Assembly (NCBI RefSeq): GCF_001761485.1
Contig: NC_090774.1
Span: 2,914,001 to 2,978,000, forward strand
Length of the DNA: 64,000 nucleotides
Reading direction: 5' to 3'
Source of the DNA: Yarrowia lipolytica
Lineage: Eukaryota; Ascomycota; Dipodascomycetes; Dipodascales
A program made the position numbers and the translations under genes. Positions 50,180 to 59,806 of the stretch are shown here, in pieces; positions within the stretch are counted from its first letter, which is position 1, and each line of letters starts with the position of its first letter. The notes under the pieces are model-generated. The model worked only from the letters and a program-made list of their open reading frames with translations. It had not been told where the DNA came from and ran no database searches.

Positions 50180-50773
50180 GTTGTCGAGGTACGAATTTTG
50201 GAGATGTTACTGCACAGTCAGATATTGGACGTGAACTCTAATGAGGAGCCGAGATTTATATATAGTATGTATTATGTACACGTTGATGGAAATTTTGAGG
50301 GGTTGCTTAGTATTATATCAGTTCATTTTCGTTGTAGAATTAGCCTGTTGTCAGTAAAATACTTGGTGAAATCTCTTATCCTGAGAGCCACGTTCTCAGA
50401 GCGCCCAGATTATACCTGTAAGGTAATGTACGTAGGACTGCTGGAGCCGACAAGAGACCCTCTCAAAAAGAAGCGCAATTCTAACAGAATTACAACGATG
50501 ACTTCAAATCGAGGTTTAAATTAGTCATCTAAGTGGTTGTTTTTTTTTTTATGTTTTTTTTTTATTTTTTCATCCTTTTTCTTTTCATTCGTTCAGGACA
50601 TCTACATCTTGACTGGTGTATAGGCATGGGAAGATTATCGTGACTTCAAACCACGTAACGGGACAACTACAACAAGCCTGTATAAGTGCTGTACATCCCA
50701 CATACAACTCAAAACCTTTAAATATCATAATCATTAATCTATCTATACATTTTTTCCTCTCTTAGTAAGCTAT
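50180..50773. other. Intergenic region between NRD1 3' end and TEX1
   Basis: Holds the TEX1 promoter with TATA (50255-50264) and broken poly-T runs near 50539-50584. No gene is seen. Confidence 0.6.
50255..50264 (-). promoter_or_regulatory. TATA box of TEX1
   Basis: TATATATAAA on the minus strand, 76 bases before the TEX1 ATG. Confidence 0.55.
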
Positions 50774-53171
50774 CTACTGCTGAGGAGGAAAGCCACCCAT
50801 GGAAGGGATACCGTTGGGGAAGAGAGCTGCCAGAGCCGCGTTGGCGTCCATCTGGGCAGCGTTGACTTGTGGTGGAGGAGCGGGAGATCTGATGCCGACA
50901 GGAACGTGGTTGGCGTTGCCTCCGTAGCCTCCTCCTCCGTAACCTCCTCCATAACCTCCTCCGTATCCACCTCGGTCTCCTCCGTAGCCCCCACCTCGGC
51001 CTCCATCTCGTCCCCCATCTCGGTCAAATCCTCCGCCCCCTTCTCGATCAGGGAAGGAAGATCGGGGTCCATTTCGGCCACCGGCGTTGGTGGGCATTCG
51101 CTTGGACTTGGCCTTGGAAGAAACGCCGGTACCAACCTCGATATCGGGCTCCTCGATACACATGCCAGGAGCCACAGGGACTCCTCCAGTGCCTCCGTAG
51201 GGAGCAGAAACCACCCACTTCATGTCTGCCTCGGTAAGCGTGGCAATGGGGATGACGGAAATACCGGTCTGGTAGTTGGAGCAGTCTCGAGGACCGAAAC
51301 CGACACCCCATCGGGCTCGCAGAGTGATACTGCCCTGCTGGTTGAGTCGGGTGAAGTTCTGCAGAACGGCCTCGGCCTCAGCTCGAGTGTACATTTTACA
51401 GAAGGCGTGCTTTCGCTCTCTGTGCATTACCAGCGACTGGGTTCGGCCATAGGGTCGCAGAATGGATAGAAGCTCCTCGTTAGTGGTCGACATAGTCACA
51501 CCTCCAATGAAGATAGTTCGAGACAGCACCTTGATGGTTCCAGGAGGCAAAGAGTTGTCGTAGGTGACCTTCTTCTCGGTGGGAGGAGGAGCGTCGTCCT
51601 CAAAGGTGTCGGTTCCGGGAGGTTGTCGGTTCTGGTTTCGGCCTCGGCCAAAGTCCCGATCTCCTCCTCGGTCTCCCCCTCGGTCTCCAGAACGGTCTCG
51701 GTAGTTTCGGTCTCGTCCGAAATCACGGTCTCGGGGATCTCGGTCCCGGGGGTCCCTGTCTCTGTACTCTCTAGAACGGTCTCGGAAGTTGTCTCGGGGA
51801 TCTCGGGGGTCTCGGGGGTCTCTCGACGGAAGGTTCCAGGCCTGGTTGACATCTCCACCGGGCATGGTAGGAGGAGCACCGCCAGACTGAGCCATGATCA
51901 TCTTGAGCACATCAGCAGCAGCATTGGGGTTGGCAGCGGGTGCGGGGGCAGGTGCGCCCGCGGCAGCGCCAGCGTTCATGCTAGCAAGAGCCTGCAGAAT
52001 GGAGGCTGTATCAGTAGGCACGGGGTTGGAGGCAGCGGGAGCAGAGGGAGCAGCACCGCCAAGAACAGCGGCCAGAGCAGCAGCAGCATTGGCGCCTCCA
52101 GCAGGAGCTGCTGTGGATCCAGTGACAGGGGGCTGGCCCTGGTTAATGAGATCAATCAGCTGCGAGGGAGGAGACTGCTCAGGGGTCTTGGACATACTAA
52201 AGAAGCCCCGCATTCTCTGCATGGAGTCAGGGGGGAAAGTTCCAGCCTTCTGCCAAATCTCCACCAGCTTGTCCAGCTTGTCTCGAGTGTCGTCAGAGGA
52301 AGTATGGTCTACACACTCTCGAGCAGCTCTCTCGACAAACTCAGAGATTCGGAAAAGACCCTTGGCATGGGAGCCGTCGGGAGCTTGGGGGTTCAGAGCA
52401 TGGCCAACCTTCTTGTTCTCCTCTTGGTACGCTCGAGCAACGGCATCTAGAACATACATGGCTCCAAGCTTGTGGCTCAGAGGAGTCTTGTTGAGATGTC
52501 GCTCAAGGATGGGAATGAGAGTGGATTCCATCTGGGTTAGTAATACGTTGGGGAAGGGCTATGGGGTACCATGATCTCGTAGGTTACGGTGGTTACGATA
52601 GTGGTTTGAGATGATTTGAAAACTTGGGGAGCCATCTTATCACCATATTGGAGTGTGACAAGATGTTCGTTCACCCTCAAACCAGATACAATGGTACAGT
52701 TGCAACGTACAACTGATTACTGTGTACGTGTTATACTGCGCGCGCGTGTTTTACTGCAATGAAAGCAAAATAACAGTGTGAAATAACGGTGATTTTTTTT
52801 GTATTGTAGGTGTGGCAGCCGGGTCGCCATCTCCACTTGTGTAAGAACAAAATAAGGGTATCATTTGTTAATGTTCCGACAATAAGACACATTGATAAAT
52901 AGACACTGGACAAGCGTGTCAGTTCATACGATAAAAGTCCCTGATATCACTCGTGTGTTGTCGTCATCATTGTCACCGTTGCGTCTCACCTCCATATATA
53001 CCATACGATCTACCGGTTGGTCGTCACAAAAGTCAGGATAATACTCACATCAACGTTCTTCATGGCCAACTCTCGAATTCCGTTAATCTTGGAGCCAGAC
53101 ACTCCTGGAGCCTTTGCCACCAACATGGATGCCAAAAGCGCCTCGAATTCAGTTTCCACTGCCGAAGACAT
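50774..53171 (-). CDS. NRD1: Nrd1/Seb1-type RNA-binding termination factor, one intron
   Basis: Binds the RNA polymerase II C-terminal domain and nascent RNA; it terminates short non-coding transcripts in budding yeast (Nrd1) and acts in 3'-end formation in fission yeast (Seb1). Exons 53049-53171 (41 codons) and 50774-52531 (585 codons) join in phase 0, giving 626 residues. The junction reads MKNVDMESTLIPILERHL, matching the CTD-interacting domain around HIDIESKIISLI in Nrd1; without exon 1 the domain lacks its first helices. Downstream are a Pro/Ala-rich linker, an RD/RG repeat block (about 255-330), an RRM near 375-450 (RTIFIGGVTMSTTNEELLSIL), the GFGPRDCSNYQTGISVIP module unique to this family, and a GGYGG-rich tail. 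The 517-base intron starts GTGAGT and ends TACTAACCCAG. Confidence 0.94.
51600..51830 (-). repeat. Arg-Asp/Arg-Gly repeat coding block in NRD1
   Basis: Degenerate 9-12 base repeats of the TCTCGGGGATC and CGGTCTCC type encode RDPRDPRDP, RDRDPRDRD and GDRGGDRGGD units. Confidence 0.8.
52532..53048 (-). other. NRD1 intron (517 bases)
   Basis: Donor GTGAGTATT, branch and acceptor TTACTAACCCAG, followed directly by ATGGAATCC. Retention would place stop codons soon after NVD. It contains an alternating GCGCGCGC run (52739-52746). Confidence 0.92.
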
Positions 53172-53838
53172 TTGTGTTTGTGTGTGTGTCGTGATTTGTG
53201 TGTTTAGTGCGTGTGTCAAAGCTGGGGGCAAAATACTGTACTACAATAATACCACTTGATACGATACGAGTACTGTGTTTGTGTTGTCGTAGAATGTTTT
53301 GCTGAGTGCTGAGATGTTGTGTGGATGAAGGAGAGTGGGTTGCGCAAAAACTGGTACCATATTGTAGTTAGGGTTACCCGGCCGGATTTAAGGTTACATA
53401 GGTTGTAAGTCATATGATGTGAAAGTGTCATCGTGGAATATAGAAGGATGTTATGGTTGCCCTGTTTGCCAAATTTTGACAGGCTCCTTATATACTACGT
53501 TGAATTTTTTGTATTATCAAATCTATTTATGTAGCTACTGTACATGAGTCTCAATGGCACTTCAGATTTTTTTCTTTTAACTCAGGTAAGAGAAGAATGT
53601 GGTATAAATTTGAGCCCAAGAGGGAACCATAATCATGCTGTACGGAAAGTTGTATTGTCCTAACTTCTGGTCAGAGCTTATTCTCACAGTATAATAAACG
53701 TCAGAAAAGGCTTAAAGATGAAACAGTCAACAGATACATCATTTTGTGCTTTTTTAACAGGTTTTTTTATTCTAGGGAACAGATTATGAGTTCTCGTGTC
53801 AGGACTCCATGGCTACCATCCTCAAAAAGTTTATAGCC
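53172..53838. other. Region between NRD1 and tRNA-Thr
   Basis: NRD1 leader and promoter with a CA-repeat leader (53172-53200), then AT-rich DNA. No gene is seen. Confidence 0.6.
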
Positions 53839-53910
53839 GCCTTCGTGGCCAAGTGGTAAGGCGCAGCACTAGTAATGCTGAGATCATCAGTTCAAATCTG
53901 GTCGAAGGCA
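53839..53910 (+). tRNA. tRNA-Thr (anticodon AGT)
   Basis: The 72-base sequence folds as a full cloverleaf: acceptor GCCTTCG with CGAAGGC and discriminator A; D arm GCC/GGC; anticodon stem CAGCA/TGCTG with loop CTAGTAA (anticodon AGT, read as IGU); variable loop of five; T arm ATCAG/CTGGT with loop TTCAAAT. There is no intron. A and B boxes are present in the usual places. A run of five T follows within ten bases. Confidence 0.96.
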
Positions 53911-54129
53911 TATATTTTTATAATTTTTGAACACAGGGTACACTGCCGGTTACCAGTACTTGAACCACTATATTACCAATCAATCTTCTTTTACTCACTC
54001 ACACTACTGTACAATTTATGCACATGATACAGTAGGTACAGTATGTACCGTACATACAGCTCAAATCATTTGACTTCAGGGGTTCTATATAAAAATACAT
54101 CATTTCGTTTTATTTTGCACACTCTCTCT
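53911..54129. other. Spacer between tRNA-Thr and HDA1
   Basis: Contains one copy of the 13-mer GTACAGTATGTAC at 54036-54048. No gene is seen. Confidence 0.6.
53915..53919 (+). terminator. RNA polymerase III terminator of tRNA-Thr
   Basis: TTTTT five bases after the mature 3' end. Confidence 0.85.
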
Positions 54130-56907
54130 CTACTCCTCATCATCCTCCAGCTGCTCGTCAATGAACTCAACTGCTTCCTTGAACCGTTCCTCCACAATTC
54201 GATGTAGACCGGTGCTGTCACATCGGAGCACTCGTCCAAACTTACGCCTTGGCTTCTTGGGGTTAGTGCTCACATCCCAGCAGGGATGGGTGTCCGCAGT
54301 GAAAACCAGTGACGATCGGTAGAACCAGTCGGTGATGTACTCGTCAATAATGGAGACAATAGGGCGCAGCTGGGTCTCGGAGATGAAGTTGATGACGCAG
54401 TTGACCTTTTCTCGGGTGTCTCGGTGGCCTACCAGATGCACCAGACCAGCGTAGGCATCACCAAAGCCCACCATGATCACGTTCTGCGCGTCAAACACAC
54501 TGAGGTACTTGTCCCACAGATACAGGCACACCTCCTGGCTGGCAAACAGTGCATAGTAGTTGTCGTCGTCAGCTCCATTCAAAGCCTTGGGAATGTTGAC
54601 GTCAATGATACCGTATCCCCGTCCATGTGCCCACTCCAGCCACTTTGTCGTCACGTCAACCATGCAGGAATCAAAGTCAAGCTCGCCAGTGACAGCGTCC
54701 ACCTTACCCCAGATCTGAGGAGGATCATGCACAAACACAACCACGGTTTCGGCCGAGTGGATTTTTGGTGATGCAAGAATCTGGTCTGCCAGAGAGATTG
54801 ACGATCCTGAAGCAGGACCAGCAGTGGCAGCCCGTCCAGATGGCGTACTGCTGCTTCCTCCCATGTTTGGAAGAGCCGATAGCTTGTACTTGTCGAACAG
54901 CTTGCGTGCCTGGTAGGATCGAACGACGTCACCCATCAGATCGTACGTGGTGATCTCCTTGGGAATGATAGTCTCAAAGCCAGGCTGCAGACATCGCCAG
55001 TACTGAGACTGGGTCTCGACCACATCCTGGACAACAGAGATAGTTGCAGAGGTGGGCTTGAAGGCCGCAGGAAGAGGAAGAGGCGCCTCTCCAAGAAGCA
55101 CCTTGGTGACGGCCAAGGCAGACTTGGCAGTGGCCTCCAAAGTGTAACCTCCCTCCAGCACCACAGCCAGGTTTCCAGAAGCCAGGCCCTTGAGCATGTG
55201 GGTCATGTGACCATATCCCGAAGGCGTAATCTTGCACCCACCAAGAAGATCACCCTCGGCTGCGTCGAAACCAGCTGACACAATCACAAAATCAGGGTCA
55301 AACTCCATACCAATTGGCATGACGACTTTTTGGAATGCGTAAATGTAGTCTGCATCGCCAGCTCCAGGGGCACTCCAGGGAATGTTGACACTGTATCCCT
55401 CTCCAGCTCCAGTTCCCACAGACGTGTGAGCTCCAAATGTGCCTCCAGGGTAGAATTTTCCGTTCTCGTACTGGTGCAGAGAAATGTAAAGCACCCTAGG
55501 GTCATCCAGAAAGGCTCGTTGGGTACCGTTTCCGTGATGAACATCCCAGTCGAGAATCAGGATCCGCTTAACTCGCTCAGGGTACCGTTTCAGTAGCACC
55601 TTGGCAGCCACAGCCACGTTGGAAAACATGCAAAAGCCAGCAGGGTTGCCAGGCTCGGCGTGATGGCCTGGTGGACGAACGACGGCAATGGCGTTCTTGA
55701 CATTCCGCTCGATCACGGCTCTACACGTCTCAATGGTTCCTCCACAGGACAATTTGCCTGCACTGAACGACTCATTGTTGAAATAGACCGAGTCGCCCTT
55801 TTCGCCCTCCTCCAGTAACTGCGGTCGGTTCATCTTCTCCGTCGACGCTAGGAAGTCCACATGTGCGGGGGTATGCACCTCCAGAACCTCGTCGAGCGAG
55901 GCTTCTCGGATCGGAATCTTTTCCATCAGTGGGCCAATGTCCTCCAGACCTAGATACTCGGGATCCACCACTAGTCCTGCATCCACCAGCGCCTTGTACA
56001 CTGAGAAAATACGTCTCGGGTCCTCTGGATGAGGGTCCACGTAGTCGTAGGATGTGGACACCAGACGAGCATGGTATCGCATTCGCACGTCGTAACAGAC
56101 TCCAGTTTTCAGCGGAATGTAACGCAGCTGAGGAGCCTTGAGGGCTGGGTTGACGTCTGCGTCGAGGATGAGTTCACGGGCGCGTTGTGTGTCGAATTCA
56201 GGCGTGTCTGTCTCCTCAAACTTACGCTTGCCGTTGACGTGCTCCAGGTCCACCAGCGACAGAGTCTGGGGCACAAAGTTGGTATCGAACTCCGTCTTGA
56301 TGGGCTGCGCCATTCGCTCAGCAATCTGGCCGGAGATGGAAGCGCTGTCATAGTCCCCTAGCTGCACCTGATCCATGTTGATTTTATAGTCGTCCGACGT
56401 GTCCATCAAATCGCCATCGGCCACCGCACCAGTGTCGTGCATCGCCTGTAGGTCGTGTTCGTTCGTGTTGGTTGCTGTAGTGGTGGTTGCTGTAGTGTCG
56501 GTTGTGCCCGTTCCGGTCGTGCTAGTTGCGGCGTTCGTGTCGTGTGTGGTGGGTTCGACGACGGCTTCAGTCTTGACGTCGGTGCTAGCAGGAGCCTCAT
56601 TTATCTCATCGATTTTATCGTTGGCAGTCACTTCGGGCTTCTCGTCGGTCTTATCCTCTGCTTTGACTACCTCTTGCTCATTCTCCTCCTTCTTCTCATC
56701 CTTCCCTTCAACTCCGTTCTTGTGATCCTCTTCAATCTTAGCACCAGGTTCAGCTTTTTGTTCAATCGAAACAGAGGGCTCATCAGCAGCTGTTTCAGCC
56801 CCCGGAAGCGGTTTTTCAGACGTGTCGGGCGCGGTAATCTCACCAACATTGGTCTCGACGGCCGCTGCACGCTCCCCCGCGTCCTTGATATCCCGATCAC
56901 TGTCCAT
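54130..56907 (-). CDS. HDA1: Class II histone deacetylase Hda1
   Basis: Zinc-dependent deacetylase that removes acetyl groups from histones H2B and H3 and represses transcription in a complex with Hda2 and Hda3. The 925-residue protein is longer than yeast Hda1 (706) because of an N-terminal region of about 240 residues, acidic and Thr-rich (TEAVVEPTTHDTNA, TTTTATNTNEHD). The catalytic domain spans about residues 260-620: HVDFLAST, VRPPGHHAEP (about 405, active His pair), DWDVHHGNGTQ (about 455, zinc Asp and His), and SAGFDAAEGD with EGGY, all intact. The C-terminal 230 residues form the Arb2-like domain typical of Hda1 (VVVFVHDPPQIWGKVD, VGFGDAYAGLVHLVGHRD). The ATG at 56907 is the only credible start. 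The promoter is shared with the NT-C2 gene and holds four CACGTG boxes. Confidence 0.95.
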   Translation of the reverse strand: MDSDRDIKDAGERAAAVETNVGEITAPDTSEKPLPGAETAADEPSVSIEQKAEPGAKIEEDHKNGVEGKDEKKEENEQEVVKAEDKTDEKPEVTANDKIDEINEAPASTDVKTEAVVEPTTHDTNAATSTTGTGTTDTTATTTTATNTNEHDLQAMHDTGAVADGDLMDTSDDYKINMDQVQLGDYDSASISGQIAERMAQPIKTEFDTNFVPQTLSLVDLEHVNGKRKFEETDTPEFDTQRARELILDADVNPALKAPQLRYIPLKTGVCYDVRMRYHARLVSTSYDYVDPHPEDPRRIFSVYKALVDAGLVVDPEYLGLEDIGPLMEKIPIREASLDEVLEVHTPAHVDFLASTEKMNRPQLLEEGEKGDSVYFNNESFSAGKLSCGGTIETCRAVIERNVKNAIAVVRPPGHHAEPGNPAGFCMFSNVAVAAKVLLKRYPERVKRILILDWDVHHGNGTQRAFLDDPRVLYISLHQYENGKFYPGGTFGAHTSVGTGAGEGYSVNIPWSAPGAGDADYIYAFQKVVMPIGMEFDPDFVIVSAGFDAAEGDLLGGCKITPSGYGHMTHMLKGLASGNLAVVLEGGYTLEATAKSALAVTKVLLGEAPLPLPAAFKPTSATISVVQDVVETQSQYWRCLQPGFETIIPKEITTYDLMGDVVRSYQARKLFDKYKLSALPNMGGSSSTPSGRAATAGPASGSSISLADQILASPKIHSAETVVVFVHDPPQIWGKVDAVTGELDFDSCMVDVTTKWLEWAHGRGYGIIDVNIPKALNGADDDNYYALFASQEVCLYLWDKYLSVFDAQNVIMVGFGDAYAGLVHLVGHRDTREKVNCVINFISETQLRPIVSIIDEYITDWFYRSSLVFTADTHPCWDVSTNPKKPRRKFGRVLRCDSTGLHRIVEERFKEAVEFIDEQLEDDEE

Positions 56908-57949
56908 TTCTATCGTGTTGTGGTGGTGGTGAGGCTAAGAAGGTTTTACCCGGTTGCTCTGTATCACACACGTCCCTGGGTCCATCACTAGTGGTGGGCG
57001 CGGTTGGAGCCTAAAGAGATTGTAGAGTGCATCAGAAGACCGTCGATGGATTACTGCCGCCCCTGAACCAATCACGGTATTTGGCCTTTCCGAAAATCGA
57101 ACTGGAGCCGCCGTGGACCCTCTAGAAACCGCACGTGACTTATACGACACTACAAGGCCCTAAAACCACAAAAAGGGAGCGTCGCCCATTTTTCACACCT
57201 TGTCCAGATAAGCTTGGGGGTGATGTGAACCGAAATAACTGGTTGTAACCGGGGATGTGTGCAGCTTTCCACGTGACAGGTCGTCACTGAGCGACTTTGT
57301 GTTGTCACGTGATCATTCCCATTGCTCCTGGCACTCCCTCTCCATTTTAATCCCACTCGTAATATCCACTTCCATCCTCACATCGACCTACCGGAGACAT
57401 GCAACAATCGGAGAGCTTATTGATTGTACTGGCCTACACTGGGATATGCTGGAGCTTGTAAATGGGGAGGTTCTGACTTGGCGAATCATATACAGTCTTA
57501 ATCTGAGCAGTCACTTGCAAAGTACTACACTTCCGAAAAGGCACTTTGCTGCACAAAAAACGTAGCTCTCCGCGTCGCTTCGTTCCATTACCTATTGTAG
57601 GCAGTGTCTTTAATTGAACCTTGTCCCAGTCTCGCTACAAGTAGCCTCCCTCTTTGGGGTTATGCGGAGGTGTGGCGAAAACGACCTACCTGTCTGAGAA
57701 GTATCGATGGAGTAAGGTGATGGTTCACGTGATTATAAACATTGTACCAAGGTCAAATATCGTCGTGTGAAAGGCAGTTTCTTGTTGTTTGTTTACTACT
57801 GCTCATATTCTCGTTCATAATGTTTGGTCAGTGCCTGCCCCCTCAAACTCCCCTAACCCCCTGACCCCAGATAAGCTCCCTCATGCAGCAACTTGTGTAC
57901 CACCATCGCCGTTGTCTAATTTTTTTTTCGCTCAGGCCTCAAAACGACC
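56908..57949. other. Divergent promoter region, HDA1 and the NT-C2 gene
   Basis: About 1 kb with four CACGTG boxes (57132, 57270, 57306, 57726) and a possible small intron just before the NT-C2 start. No further gene is supported. Confidence 0.6.
57132..57731. promoter_or_regulatory. Cluster of four CACGTG boxes
   Basis: CACGTG at 57132-57137, 57270-57275, 57306-57311 and 57726-57731; every copy is followed by A. Chance would give about one in four kilobases, so four in 600 bases suggests a bHLH (Cbf1-like) control point. Inference from sequence only. Confidence 0.45.
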
Positions 57950-59806
57950 ATGTTCCGATCCAGCGACCGACCCCGGTTCAATCTCAAGCTCAAAATTATC
58001 GAGCTGGCCAATGTGCCCCAACTGACAGGTGTGGCGACCGTGCGATGGCATCTCACCGACCATCGACGCAACGACTTTCGAGGACGTACGGACGTCGCTC
58101 GAATCCGGAACCACCGAGCCGAATGGAACTACGAGACGTCCATGGAGTTCAGAATGCGAATAGACGATGATAAGATGCTGCACGGCTCGTCCATCATGTT
58201 CGATGTGTTTGTGGAGTCCAGAAACGACCGTCAGAATGACAAGGAGATCAACACCTCGGACAGAAACCACCTAGGACGAGTGGAGCTGAATCTCGCTGAA
58301 TACGCCCAGGACGAACCAATTACGCACAGATACTTGCTCCGAAAGTCCAAGGTCAACTCACTGCTCAACGTCTCCATCAACATGGAGCAGCTGCGAGGAG
58401 ATACAGATTATATGATTCCTCCTCTCTCTACACAGCACATTTTCGGTCTCATGAGCCAGAAGGAGACATCTGATGCCGGCGGAGAGAGCAAGACGTGCGA
58501 GTATCGAAGAGAATTCGCCCGAGGTTACTTTGTCTCGCCCCAGGGAGTGTCTGTCAACAAGTGTATTGAGGACATTTTCCATGGAGGGGACGGATTTGGA
58601 GACGGAGGCAAGGGTATGTTCTGGCAGCCTCCCAAGAAGAAGGGCTCCAAGAGGGATGCTGATATCAAGGAGGAGCCTGAGAATTCTTCAGGTACCAACG
58701 GTAACCAGCCCAAGAAGACCAGTGCTTCTTGCAAGCTCAAGGAGCGTCTCACCTTCCACAAGTCCCATCCTAACAACCCCCATACTCCGCCCAAGCCCTC
58801 GCCGCTGCACGAATCTGTTGACCAGGAGCAGATGCAGGAGGAGAGTGCGGGTATGCCTCGCTCTACTGAGGACAATGCTATGGGAGCCGGTCCCAAGTCC
58901 CAGGAACCTGCAGGTGTCAATCTTGGAGGCAAGCGAGGTGCCGATCGAGTCTCAGACTTGTACAGAGGCTTCCGGGACTTCCAGAGCACTCGAAGAGACC
59001 AGGTCAGACAGGGCAAGAGTCTGGAGAACTTTGTCATCAACAGCGCTCCTCCTGGTGTGACTCTGCCTCGAGCTACAGACATGCTCAATGGATACATCAG
59101 TTGGTACGTTGTGGACGAGAAGACCGGCCTTGAGGAGGAGGGCTCAAATCTCGAGGGCCAGAAGGTGGCACACAAGCACTATGTTGAGCAGAAGATGATG
59201 CACGATGAGTTTATGAGAGAGCGAATTAACGTGCTGGCAGAGGAGAGCAAGGCTCGGGAGGAGGTGGAGCGCTTCAACAAGTCTCATGGAATCGACAAGC
59301 CTGCATACGAGCCACTTCCTCCCAAGAGTGAGGGCATTCTTCCCGAGATGGCACATGCTCAGGCTATTCAGCAGGAGGCAGAGGCTAAAAAGAATGCACA
59401 GGAGGTTCCCGACCAGAACGGACACCAGGCGTCTTTGCCCATGGCCCCTGCTGGGGCCAAACACTCTGAGCGAGCTCGTGCAGCCTACGAATTTGCACCC
59501 AAGACAGCTGAGCCCAGCAACTCGGAAGTGGCTCCGGACGTGTCTGGCCAGCGAGACGCTCCTGTTGTCAACAATGCACGGGAGCACATGGCCGAGATGC
59601 GACTGGACTCGGAGTTGGAATCAAATGATCACTCTGTGCAGCCCTCTGAGGTGACCGCCGCGCAGCAGCAGCAACATCAGCCGAAGCAAGAGCCTTCTCA
59701 AGAGGCTAACGTGCAAGCAAGTTTTGATGTTAATTCTGCTGAGCGTTCCAACACCAACCCGGAGATTCTCGCTCAGCCTTTGAAGGATAGTGCATTGCCG
59801 AAGTAG
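57950..59806 (+). CDS. NT-C2 (EEIG1/EHBP1) domain protein
   Basis: A 618-residue protein with an N-terminal C2-like domain of the EEIG1/EHBP1 type (FAM102 relatives) in residues about 5-150: FNLKLKIIELANVPQLTG, then VRWHLTD, AEWNYETSMEFRMRID, and LGRVELNLAEYA with the closing RYLLRKSKVNSLLNVSINM. This domain usually links membranes to the cytoskeleton or trafficking; the fungal role is unknown. A second short conserved-looking segment near residue 330 reads RGFRDFQSTRRDQ. The remainder is charged and disordered with Gln-rich end. A start seven codons earlier (ATG at 57820, reading MFGLKTT then MFRSSD) is possible if an intron of 109 bases with the unusual donor GTCAGT is spliced. I chose the simple ATG at 57950. 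Confidence 0.88.
   Translation: MFRSSDRPRFNLKLKIIELANVPQLTGVATVRWHLTDHRRNDFRGRTDVARIRNHRAEWNYETSMEFRMRIDDDKMLHGSSIMFDVFVESRNDRQNDKEINTSDRNHLGRVELNLAEYAQDEPITHRYLLRKSKVNSLLNVSINMEQLRGDTDYMIPPLSTQHIFGLMSQKETSDAGGESKTCEYRREFARGYFVSPQGVSVNKCIEDIFHGGDGFGDGGKGMFWQPPKKKGSKRDADIKEEPENSSGTNGNQPKKTSASCKLKERLTFHKSHPNNPHTPPKPSPLHESVDQEQMQEESAGMPRSTEDNAMGAGPKSQEPAGVNLGGKRGADRVSDLYRGFRDFQSTRRDQVRQGKSLENFVINSAPPGVTLPRATDMLNGYISWYVVDEKTGLEEEGSNLEGQKVAHKHYVEQKMMHDEFMRERINVLAEESKAREEVERFNKSHGIDKPAYEPLPPKSEGILPEMAHAQAIQQEAEAKKNAQEVPDQNGHQASLPMAPAGAKHSERARAAYEFAPKTAEPSNSEVAPDVSGQRDAPVVNNAREHMAEMRLDSELESNDHSVQPSEVTAAQQQQHQPKQEPSQEANVQASFDVNSAERSNTNPEILAQPLKDSALPK

Noticed and set aside
52731-53048. Possible box C/D snoRNA in the NRD1 intron (ATGATGA and CTGA about 40 bases apart)
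   Set aside because: No convincing terminal stem, no internal C'/D' boxes and a short spacing; motifs this short occur by chance.
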